Of a stretch of DNA of 22,436 bases, positions 7,908-15,309 are shown piece after piece. Location: NCBI GenBank assembly GCA_030740295.1, contig JASLXP010001135.1:1-22436 (forward strand), given 5' to 3'. The notes beneath the pieces were generated by a model that was given only the letters and a program-made list of their open reading frames with translations, had not been told where the DNA came from and did not search any database. The first letter of the stretch is position 1; every line of letters starts with the position of its first letter. Source of the stretch: Planctomycetota bacterium (GTDB lineage Bacteria > Planctomycetota > PUPC01 > JACPCR01). A program made the position numbers and the translations under genes.

Positions 7908-10130
7908 TTGGAATACGCCGAAATCGTCCTGAACCGCCCCATGCGGCAGAGCTACCATTACCGGGTCCCGGAACGGCTGCGCCCGGTGCTCTGCCCAGGC
8001 AAGAGGGTACTCGTCTCATTTGGTCGGAAAAACGATGCGGAAGGCTACTGCGTGGGTTTTGCGGATTCGGTTAACTTCCCGCCGGAGAAGATTAAAGACA
8101 TTCTGGGAATACTGGACAAGGAGCCGCTGCTCAGTCCGATGATGCTGGCCCTTACCAGGCAGGTTTCCGAGCATTACTGTTGTTCTTGGGGCGAAGTCAT
8201 CCAGGCCGCATTGCCGAGCGGGGTCCGAAAGCCTGTCAGCGAGAAGACGATCAAAGTGGTCAGGCTCCTGATGTCTGCGGAGGAGGTGGCCGTATTCGTC
8301 AGTGAGCATCGAGGCAAGAGAAGAGATAAACAGGCACGGGTCCTCCGTGTGCTTGCAGAAGAGATTCAGGGAGACATCACGCCGTTCGAACTGGGCTCGA
8401 TCTGCGCCGTGAGCAGAGGTGTGATCGACAAGCTTCGAAGCGAAGGCCGCCTCGCATACGAAGAGCGAGCCGTGGAAGTCGATATCTTTGAATCGCCGGC
8501 GGAAAAAGAATCCACCCTCGCCCTCAATGAAGAACAGCGCGTCGCGCTCGAGCACACTCTTCAGCGAATTCGCTCGGGAGCCTATAACGTCACCCTCCTT
8601 CAAGGCGTAACCGGCAGCGGCAAAACCGAAGTTTATCTTCAGGCTATCGAGGAGGTCGTGCGCCTTGGCAAACAGGCCATCGTGATGGTACCTGAAATCT
8701 CATTGACTCCACAGATGGTCCAGCGTTTTCGAGCGCGTTTTGATGGAGTGGCCGTCCTGCACAGCCGGCAGACAGAGGCGCAGCGGAGGGAACAGTGGAA
8801 AGGAATACGAGACGGCAAAGCGTCAGTGGTCATTGGCCCTCGATCCGCTGTGTTTGCTCCCGTACCTTCCCTCGGGCTGCTTGTCGTGGATGAGGAACAT
8901 GAGAATAGTTTTAAGCAGGATTCGTCCCCCCGATACAACGGACGTGACGTTGCCATCATGCGTGCAAAAATTGAGGGCGCGGTCGTCCTGCTCGGCTCGG
9001 CGACCCCCTCTCTGGAAAGTTTCAACAACTGCCGGGCCGGAAAATTCGAACGGGTACTGCTGACCAAACGCGTCGCCGAACGGCCGATGCCCCCCGTTCA
9101 TATAGTGGATATGAATCTCGAGCTTGAAGGGGCGAAATACTGGAACTTCCTGTCGCGTCCACTGAGAGAACGCATGAAGGAAACTCTGGCAAAAGATGAA
9201 CAGGTCCTCCTGTTTCTCAATCGCCGGGGCTTCTCCACACAGGTGAGGTGCACGCGCTGCCGGCACCAGCTCGGATGCGATCAGTGCGATACCTTGATGA
9301 CTTATTATCAGGTTCGACATCTTGCGATTTGCCTTCACTGCAGGCAGGAGATGGTACCGCCCGAGCTCTGTCCCTCGTGCGGTGTAGGCCGCATGCGCTA
9401 CCTTGGCATCGGCACTGAAAAAATCGAAGAGGAAGTCAAGAAACAGTTCCCGGATTTCCCCGTGGCCCGGATGGACAGCGACACGATGCGCGGCCACGAC
9501 GCGTATGAAAAGCAGTTCGCGAAATTCAGGGAAGGAAAAACACGGATTCTCGTGGGCACGCAGATGATTTCCAAAGGGCTGGACATGCCGAACGTCACAC
9601 TCGTCGGCGTCATCTCTGCGGATACTTCCCTCAATCTTGGCGATTTCCGTGCCTTTGAGCGCACCTTCCAACTGGTCGCCCAAGTAGCCGGGAGAGCCGG
9701 CCGCGGCACTAAGCCGGGTGATGTAGTGGTCCAGACCTTTTCGCCCGAACATCACGCGATCACCATGGCATCCGAGCATGACTTCGAAAGATTCGCCGCG
9801 AGGGAAAGCGAAGATAGAGAAGCCCTCATGTGCCCCCCGTTTTCGAGAAGCATGCGAATCCTCTTCAGTGGAAAACAGGAAAAAGAGGTGGAGGACTTCA
9901 GCGAAAAAGTCGGAGAGAATCTTCGCAAGATTGCGCCTGCCGAAGTGCATTTCCTGGGCCCGGCGCCCTGTCTCTTGAGCAAAGTGCGCAATATGTATCG
10001 CTACCACATGATGGGCTTTGCACCAAAGGTCGGAATGATCCGGTATCTGGCAAAGTCCCTCGACCCTGTACTGGGCAAAAAACGTAGAGTGGATGTGGCT
10101 CTGGATGTCGACCCGGTGAATATGTTTTGA
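7908..10130 (+). CDS. priA: Primosomal protein N', replication-restart DNA helicase
   Basis: PriA recognises stalled forks and reloads the replisome using a 3'-5' helicase. The protein has 740 residues, normal for the family, with a TTG start preceded by AAGGAAGG. In order: an N-terminal 3'-DNA-binding domain (EIVLNRPMRQSYHYRVPE), a winged-helix region, and Walker A GVTGSGKT (233-240). Then DEEH (328-331), the GSATPS motif III, and two zinc sites made by Cys448, 451, 457, 460, 475, 478, 488 and 491. It ends with the helicase lobe 2 motifs GTQMISKGLD and QVAGRAGR. Every hallmark is intact. It is divergent from nrdAB, so dNTP supply and fork restart share a control region. It is convergent with the next gene. 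Confidence 0.97.
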   Translation: MEYAEIVLNRPMRQSYHYRVPERLRPVLCPGKRVLVSFGRKNDAEGYCVGFADSVNFPPEKIKDILGILDKEPLLSPMMLALTRQVSEHYCCSWGEVIQAALPSGVRKPVSEKTIKVVRLLMSAEEVAVFVSEHRGKRRDKQARVLRVLAEEIQGDITPFELGSICAVSRGVIDKLRSEGRLAYEERAVEVDIFESPAEKESTLALNEEQRVALEHTLQRIRSGAYNVTLLQGVTGSGKTEVYLQAIEEVVRLGKQAIVMVPEISLTPQMVQRFRARFDGVAVLHSRQTEAQRREQWKGIRDGKASVVIGPRSAVFAPVPSLGLLVVDEEHENSFKQDSSPRYNGRDVAIMRAKIEGAVVLLGSATPSLESFNNCRAGKFERVLLTKRVAERPMPPVHIVDMNLELEGAKYWNFLSRPLRERMKETLAKDEQVLLFLNRRGFSTQVRCTRCRHQLGCDQCDTLMTYYQVRHLAICLHCRQEMVPPELCPSCGVGRMRYLGIGTEKIEEEVKKQFPDFPVARMDSDTMRGHDAYEKQFAKFREGKTRILVGTQMISKGLDMPNVTLVGVISADTSLNLGDFRAFERTFQLVAQVAGRAGRGTKPGDVVVQTFSPEHHAITMASEHDFERFAARESEDREALMCPPFSRSMRILFSGKQEKEVEDFSEKVGENLRKIAPAEVHFLGPAPCLLSKVRNMYRYHMMGFAPKVGMIRYLAKSLDPVLGKKRRVDVALDVDPVNMF

Positions 10131-10191
10131 GAGCTCCAGCCAATTCGATCAACAAGAGTTGTTCGCAGCTCATTCCTGCGGCGTTCGGTAT

Positions 10192-10221
10192 AGCAACGGT
10201 TGCTGAGTGATTTTCACTTTT
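10192..10221. terminator. Possible bidirectional terminator between priA and the CehA-like gene
   Basis: Two stacked inverted repeats lie in the 89-nt convergent gap. AGCAA-CGG-TTGCT is at 10192-10204, and AGTGA-TTT-TCACT is at 10206-10218 followed by a few Ts. A third small one, AACAA-GAG-TTGTT, is at 10151-10163. Stems are short and T-runs poor, so confidence is low. Confidence 0.35.
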
Positions 10222-11680
10222 ACGACTGGTTGCCCAGCTCTTCATAAAACTCGACGGCCTCACGATAGAGCGATTCAACCGCTTCCCTCTCGGCGACACT
10301 CGCGTATCGTTCCTCATCTCCGGCCGAATTTGCCAGCAGCTCCTGGCACCAGTTCCGGTAATAGTCTGCGGCTTCCCGACGCGGCTTCATTGTCCCACCC
10401 ACTTCAATATACACGGGATTAGTGTGGGCAAAGCGGACGGTCTCATTGTTCTTTTCAAAAGCCCGTGCAATCAGCCATCCACTGGTATCGAAGGAAAGCT
10501 CTACTTCCTCACAACACTCGGATTCGCCGTTCGCATCGGACCGGTGAATGATTTCGCCGTTGAAGATCAATTCCACCCGGCCTAGCTGCGTTTGGGACAG
10601 GCACTCGATGGATGCGGTACCGTTGAGCTTCTCGCCGGCGGGGCATGTCAGAGTCGTGCCAGGGCCATGGCCTTCGAATGCAAAGAAGAGCATTGGGCCG
10701 TTCGTGGCGAAGGCGCGACCGGACTTCATGCCTTCAAACCATTCCTCGTAGTCAAAACCGTCTTCCATGCGAACGTAGAGGCGGTTGTAGCCGACCGGGC
10801 ACCGCAACACGCCCGATGCTGAGCCGGCCGAGATGGGCAGCTTGAAACCCAAGTCAAGGTACCGGTAATAGAGGTCGAGTACGTTTTCGACGAAGCCTTC
10901 GAAACCGGGATAGCGATCCCTATCTCTGGGACGGCCCCAGGCTTCGCTGTCCATGACTGTGACCCGCTGCATATGGTTGTTGATGATGCCAATAGAATCC
11001 ACGCCGCCGAGGGCAACGTTCACCGGCGCTTCCCACCAGAAGGGTTTCTCCTGATCCACGTGGCGGCCCTGTTCGTGTGCGACCCGGCAATAGGCCATGC
11101 CGGGCGGATACCAGCGGGAGGCCTCGCCGAGGTCGATGGGCGCGTCAAGATTCATCACCATTACTGCGCCGCCGCCGCGCTCGTCCTCCTGGGCTAGAAT
11201 CCCGCAAGCATGAGTCTCATCCACGTTTACGACTTTGTCCGCTGGAATTTCTTTGCCCGTCCATTCGTTGCGTTGATTCCAGGCCGTGATGACGGGCGCG
11301 ACATTGAGGTCTTCCGCAAGGAGCAATTGAGGCATGTCTTCGAGCGGTCGATGAATGTGGAGGTCGCCGGAATACCAACCACGCTCGGCCATGTTAATCC
11401 ATCGATCGATCTTGATATCGAGTTCCAGATCCTCGCCAGCCTGAATGGCCACCTCACGGGTTACCGAGCGATACTGCTTACCTTTCTCGACAAGGAGCGA
11501 CAGCCTTCCCGCCGGAACAGTTACCTCAAACCGGCCGTCAGACGTGAAGTGATGGTCTCGTTCGAACCGGGGACAGCCCTCGGCGTAGTATGCTTCTCCG
11601 TCAGCATCCATGATGTGGGTGCGGGCTGGGGTCGTCTCGGAGCATCCGGATTCGCGAATGGAAATCTTCAGTGTCTGCAT
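10220..11680 (-). CDS. CehA/McbA-family (PHP-like) metallohydrolase
   Basis: This 486-residue protein has no signal peptide. After an N-terminal beta-rich domain (about 1-95), the motif GWYSGDLHIHRP places metal-binding His108 and His110 at the start of the PHP-type barrel, as in CehA and McbA hydrolases. Other family-like segments are IINNHMQ and SGRAFATNGPML. Where many PHP members have a GSDSH metal motif, this one has AGSASGVLRCPVGYNRLYV, which I recall as a common PVC subfamily variant. The C-terminal part (about 360-450) is another beta-sandwich. The substrate is unknown. CehA acts on carbaryl, but that is not evidence for the same role here. It is transcribed away from the SDR gene. 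The ATG start is placed by position; the upstream Shine-Dalgarno is weak. Confidence 0.82.
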   Translation of the reverse strand: MQTLKISIRESGCSETTPARTHIMDADGEAYYAEGCPRFERDHHFTSDGRFEVTVPAGRLSLLVEKGKQYRSVTREVAIQAGEDLELDIKIDRWINMAERGWYSGDLHIHRPLEDMPQLLLAEDLNVAPVITAWNQRNEWTGKEIPADKVVNVDETHACGILAQEDERGGGAVMVMNLDAPIDLGEASRWYPPGMAYCRVAHEQGRHVDQEKPFWWEAPVNVALGGVDSIGIINNHMQRVTVMDSEAWGRPRDRDRYPGFEGFVENVLDLYYRYLDLGFKLPISAGSASGVLRCPVGYNRLYVRMEDGFDYEEWFEGMKSGRAFATNGPMLFFAFEGHGPGTTLTCPAGEKLNGTASIECLSQTQLGRVELIFNGEIIHRSDANGESECCEEVELSFDTSGWLIARAFEKNNETVRFAHTNPVYIEVGGTMKPRREAADYYRNWCQELLANSAGDEERYASVAEREAVESLYREAVEFYEELGNQS

Positions 11681-11808
11681 GGCGGGAAGACCTTTTTAAG
11701 AAAGTGAAACATCGATCCATCAAGCGACCTTTTAGCATTGGAAGTCTGGAAAGTGAAGGCGTAGCTTCTTATTCTGTTGTGAAGCAACACCATTCCTGAG
11801 GACATGAA

Positions 11809-12585
11809 ATGTTATTGAAAGATCGAGTGGCCATTGTCACTGGCGGCAGTTCCGGCATCGGCCGGGGGATTTGCCTGGAGTTTGCAGCCGAGGGCGCGGA
11901 CGTGGCGGTTGCCGACATCCGTGAGGATCCGAAGCGCGGAAAGTATCACGAACAGGACACGCGCACACCGACGGTGGTGGAAATCGAAAAGATCGGGAGG
12001 CAGGGGCTTTTCGTCCAGACTGATGTCGCGGAGGAAGGGTCAGTCAAAGCGCTCATCGATCAAACGGTCGAGAAATTTGGCCGGCTGGACATCCTGGTGA
12101 ACAACGCGGGAGTTTACACACCCGGGGACAGCCAGGAGCTTTCGCTGTCGGATTGGGAGTGGATGGTCAACGTCAGTCTGAAGGCCGCATTCCTGACCAC
12201 GAAGTACGCCTTGCCGCACCTGAAGACTTCTCCGGCTGGACGCATCATCCACATCGCTTCGGTACACGCGTATGGGGGCGGCGGCGGGCCAGCTTATCCG
12301 GCCGCCAAAGCGGGGCTGGTAAACCTGACCCGTGACACGGCAGTCGAAGTGGCCCCGGACAACATCACCATCAACACCATCTGTCCGGGCTACATCGAAA
12401 CGGCCATTCAGGACTACCTTACGGAGGAGGTGATTGAACAGGTGCGGGAACGGACCCCGCTGCCGCGCTTCGGCACGCCTCGGGATATCGGCAGGGCTTG
12501 CGTCTTCTTTGCATCGGACGACGCCGAGTGGATCACCGGGACTTCCCTGCCCGTCGATGGCGGATGGCTGGCGCCGCTGATGTGA
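11809..12585 (+). CDS. Short-chain dehydrogenase/reductase (classical SDR)
   Basis: This is a 258-residue classical SDR. The Rossmann motif TGGSSGIG is at 11-18 and NNAG at 98-101. The catalytic tetrad is Asn121, Ser151, Tyr163 and Lys167 (YPAAK). Asp36 after the second strand suggests NAD(H) rather than NADP(H). The C-terminal signature ITGTSLPVDGGW is present. GAGGA lies 6 nt before the ATG at 11809; a second ATG at 11804 is out of frame. An unusual insert (residues 40-55, charged, KRGKYHEQDTR) follows the second strand. The substrate cannot be read from sequence; glucose-dehydrogenase- and 3-oxoacyl-ACP-reductase-like members look alike. It is divergent from the CehA-like gene across 128 nt. 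Confidence 0.93.
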   Translation: MLLKDRVAIVTGGSSGIGRGICLEFAAEGADVAVADIREDPKRGKYHEQDTRTPTVVEIEKIGRQGLFVQTDVAEEGSVKALIDQTVEKFGRLDILVNNAGVYTPGDSQELSLSDWEWMVNVSLKAAFLTTKYALPHLKTSPAGRIIHIASVHAYGGGGGPAYPAAKAGLVNLTRDTAVEVAPDNITINTICPGYIETAIQDYLTEEVIEQVRERTPLPRFGTPRDIGRACVFFASDDAEWITGTSLPVDGGWLAPLM

Positions 12586-12627
12586 GGGCAGTTGACTCGA
12601 AATATCAGCGCTCAGAGGCCCTGATAC

Positions 12628-12657
12628 TTGACGGTTTCCCCCCCCCGTGTGTATAAA
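12628..12657 (+). promoter_or_regulatory. Strong sigma70-type promoter with a C9 tract in its spacer
   Basis: TTGACG (12628-12633; consensus TTGACA) and TATAAA (12652-12657; consensus TATAAT) are 18 bp apart. Nine consecutive Cs (12638-12646) fill half of the spacer. Transcription should start near 12664, about 50 nt before the pilT-like ATG. A homopolymer there is prone to length change by slippage, which would move the spacer to 17 or 19 bp and alter strength. Confidence 0.6.
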
Positions 12658-12713
12658 CCTGCCATACGCAAACGGGCGACGACAGGTCTCAGCCACATCC
12701 AAGCATTGCTGCA

Positions 12714-14078
12714 ATGGCCAATCAATCACACGAGATTTTCAGCAGGATTATCCTCCACAACAACCTGATGCCTGAGGCTGAGCTACAGGCTTATCTCAAG
12801 GCAAATCCTGACCCCATCAATGCCGCCGAAGCCATGGTCCAGATGGGGAAGATCAGCGGGAGCCTTAAAGACAACCTGATGGGGATCTATAAGAAACAGA
12901 TGGCGCAGGTGGCTGGGCAGCAGCCCGCCACCGCGGCAGCTCCCGCCCCGGCAGCAGCCCCCCAGGCGGGCGTACCGGCCACGCCGAAATCAGCTCCGGC
13001 GACGGCGGTCAAGGGTGCGGGTAGTGAGCTCGTGTTCCGGTTATTCAAAGTGGCCCGCGACGCGGGAGCGTCCGATCTTCACATTAAGTCCGGCGCCTGC
13101 CCGGTGGTACGTATTAACAGCGTTCTGCACGACCTGAAATCTCCCATTGATCCGGAGGTCTGCAAGCAGTCGCTCCTTTCCCTGCTGACGCCGGAGCAGA
13201 AAGAGTCTTTTCTCGAGAAGGAGGACATCGATTTCGCTTACGACGCCGGGCCTGAGCTTGGCCGCTATCGCACGAACTTCCTTATGCAGCAGCGGGGAAT
13301 GGATGGCATCTTCCGGCTCATTCCCAACAAGGTCAGCGCATTCGAAGAACTGGGGCTGCCCGACCAGGTGAAGAGATTCACCGATTACGCTCAAGGCATC
13401 GTGCTGATCACGGGCCCCAAGAACAGCGGCAAGACCACCACCCTGGCAGCCATGGTCGACAAGATTAATACGGAGCGCAAAGAGCATGTCATCACAGTTG
13501 AAGACCCGATTGAGTTCGTTCAGCCGAGCAAGGGTTGCCTCCTCAGCCAGCGCGAGGTCGGTACGCACACAAAATCCTTTGCCAATGCACTGCGTGCAGG
13601 ACTGCGTGAAGCGCCGGACGTGATCATTGTCGGTGAAATGCGCGACCTCGAGACCACATCACTCTCTATCACTGCGGCGGAGACGGGCCACCTGGTACTG
13701 GCCTCGATGCACACGCCGAACGCGATACGTACCATCGGGCGTGTTCTTGACGTCTTTCCGCCAAAAGAACAAGGACAGATCCGTTCAATGATCTCAGAAT
13801 CGCTGCGAGGGGTTGTGTCGCAGCAGCTCGTCCCATCGCCCGATGGCAAGCGGCTCGAGCTTGCGCTCGAAATCATGGTCAACACGCCGGCTGCCGGAAA
13901 CCTGATTCGGGAGGACCGCACCTTCCAGCTTCAGAGCGTCATGCAGACCGGAAAGAAGCTTGGAATGATCATGATGGATGAATCACTTGCAAACCTGGTA
14001 AATGAGGGCCGCATCACAAAAGAGGAGGCCCTTACCCGGGTTGCAGACCCGACTTTCTTTTTGAACCAACTCGATTGA
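12714..14078 (+). CDS. PilT-family pilus retraction ATPase with N-terminal extension
   Basis: The protein has 454 residues, about 100 longer than usual PilT. The extra N-terminus has a small helical region (1-65) followed by an Ala/Pro-rich linker (about 68-98). The core begins SELVFRLFKVARDAGASDLHIKSG. Walker A is GPKNSGKT (234-241), a variation on GPTGSGKS. The Asp box is VEDPIEF, Walker B is DVIIVGEMRD (302-311), and the His box is ASMHT (330-334). PilT hexamers depolymerise type IV pili at the inner membrane. No Shine-Dalgarno is visible before the ATG. It is first in a tandem pair with the next gene, and fits either a PilT or a PilU role. Confidence 0.92.
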   Translation: MANQSHEIFSRIILHNNLMPEAELQAYLKANPDPINAAEAMVQMGKISGSLKDNLMGIYKKQMAQVAGQQPATAAAPAPAAAPQAGVPATPKSAPATAVKGAGSELVFRLFKVARDAGASDLHIKSGACPVVRINSVLHDLKSPIDPEVCKQSLLSLLTPEQKESFLEKEDIDFAYDAGPELGRYRTNFLMQQRGMDGIFRLIPNKVSAFEELGLPDQVKRFTDYAQGIVLITGPKNSGKTTTLAAMVDKINTERKEHVITVEDPIEFVQPSKGCLLSQREVGTHTKSFANALRAGLREAPDVIIVGEMRDLETTSLSITAAETGHLVLASMHTPNAIRTIGRVLDVFPPKEQGQIRSMISESLRGVVSQQLVPSPDGKRLELALEIMVNTPAAGNLIREDRTFQLQSVMQTGKKLGMIMMDESLANLVNEGRITKEEALTRVADPTFFLNQLD

Positions 14079-14120
14079 ATCGACTGTTCCGTACCTGCCC
14101 CAACCGCTCCCCCTTGACCT

Positions 14121-15179
14121 ATGGCACAGATAGACAAACTCCTGCTGCAAATGAAAAAAAACGATGCCTCCGATCTTTTTATGCATGTGGGGCAGAGGCC
14201 AAAGTACAGCATCCATGGCGAGGTGGTTGATATTACCGAACACCCGGTCTTGACAATGGAATCGATGGGTGCGTACCTCTTTGAGATTATCAGGGAAGAT
14301 CAGAAACAGACCTACATCGATAATCTTGATTTCGATTTTGCTTACGGCATTCCGGGTGAAGCACGCTTCCGGGTGAACTACTTCTTCCAACGCACCGGTT
14401 ACGGCTCGGTCATGCGAATCATTCCGGATACGATTATGACACTCGAGCAACTGAATCTGCCGCAAATTCTGACGAAGTTTACAAAGCTGCGAGACGGCCT
14501 CGTTCTCGTCACCGGCCCTACCGGGAGTGGTAAATCGACAACCCTCGCCGCAATGATCGACTTCATCAACGACGGGCATAGGAGACACATCCTCACCATC
14601 GAAGACCCGGTCGAATTCGTCCATCACAATAAGAACTGCATCATCTCTCACCGCGAAGTTCATAACCACACCCAGTCGTTCGCGGTCGCATTGCGCGCTT
14701 CCACTCGCCAGGATGCAGACGTCGTGCTCGTCGGCGAACTTCGAGATGTGGAGACCATGGGCCTTGCCTTGAGCGCTTCTTCGATGGGCACCCTTGTATA
14801 TGGCACACTTCACACCAACAATGCGCCCAAGACCATCGACCGCGTCATCGACGTGTTCCCCACGGATCAGCAGGCACAGATCCGGACGATGCTGGGCGAG
14901 TCTCTCCGTGGCATCGTCGCACAGCAACTGCTGAAAAAAGTCGGCGGAGGCCGCGTTGCAGTGAATGAGATCCTTGTCGGTTCGAGCGCGGTAGCGAACA
15001 TGATCCGTGAAGGAAAGATCGACCGTATCATGTCCGTCATTCAAGCCGGACGCAGTGAAGGTATGCAGGCGATGGACGATGAGCTGGAGAAGAAAGTCAA
15101 GGAGGGAATCGTCACCGGCGAAGATGCGTACATGAAATCAATCGATAAGAAACGTTTTGAACAGTATGCCGAATTGTAG
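14121..15179 (+). CDS. pilT: PilT-family pilus retraction ATPase
   Basis: This protein has 352 residues, the typical PilT length. The N-terminus MAQIDKLLLQMKKNDASDLFMHVG is standard for the family. Walker A is GPTGSGKST (132-140), the Asp box IEDPVEF, Walker B DVVLVGELRD, and the His box GTLHTNN (228-234). It lies 42 nt after the first ATPase with no visible Shine-Dalgarno, consistent with one operon driven by the C9 promoter. Paired PilT-like ATPases usually act together in twitching motility and DNA uptake. Which member is the main motor cannot be told; this one has the more canonical Walker A. No pilin or PilB gene lies in the window. Confidence 0.94.
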   Translation: MAQIDKLLLQMKKNDASDLFMHVGQRPKYSIHGEVVDITEHPVLTMESMGAYLFEIIREDQKQTYIDNLDFDFAYGIPGEARFRVNYFFQRTGYGSVMRIIPDTIMTLEQLNLPQILTKFTKLRDGLVLVTGPTGSGKSTTLAAMIDFINDGHRRHILTIEDPVEFVHHNKNCIISHREVHNHTQSFAVALRASTRQDADVVLVGELRDVETMGLALSASSMGTLVYGTLHTNNAPKTIDRVIDVFPTDQQAQIRTMLGESLRGIVAQQLLKKVGGGRVAVNEILVGSSAVANMIREGKIDRIMSVIQAGRSEGMQAMDDELEKKVKEGIVTGEDAYMKSIDKKRFEQYAEL

Positions 15180-15188
15180 GCGGTGTGG

Positions 15189-15258
15189 CGCAGGTTTTGT
15201 CCTGCGAATGGAGACTCGATGGTGTTGCGCGAGTCTCTAACCTGCGAACGGAGGCTCG
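15189..15258 (+). repeat. Palindromic intergenic element with alternative stems and an 18-bp direct repeat
   Basis: CGCAGG (15189-15194) can pair with CCTGCG (15201-15206) around a 6-nt loop. Alternatively, CGCAGGTT (15189-15196) can pair with AACCTGCG (15239-15246). The second pairing encloses a perfect 8-bp hairpin, GAGACTCG/CGAGTCTC (15211-15218/15230-15237). CCTGCGAA.GGAG.CTCG occurs twice, 40 bp apart (15201 and 15241), with two mismatches. There is no T-run, so this is not a standard terminator. It could be an RNA switch between pilT and the HEAT gene, or a REP-like element. Confidence 0.5.
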
Positions 15259-15309
15259 GTCAGCCCCTGATCAAATAAAGCTCCTTCTCAATCCACAGGA
15301 GAACTCAAA

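Noticed and set aside
7754..7942. Minus-strand 62-codon open frame in the priA leader
   Set aside because: No ribosome site and no family-like sequence; it overlaps the priA start and the proposed RNA structure.
8823..10007. Long open frame of 394 codons on the minus strand
   Set aside because: Antisense to the intact priA coding region; no recognisable domain.
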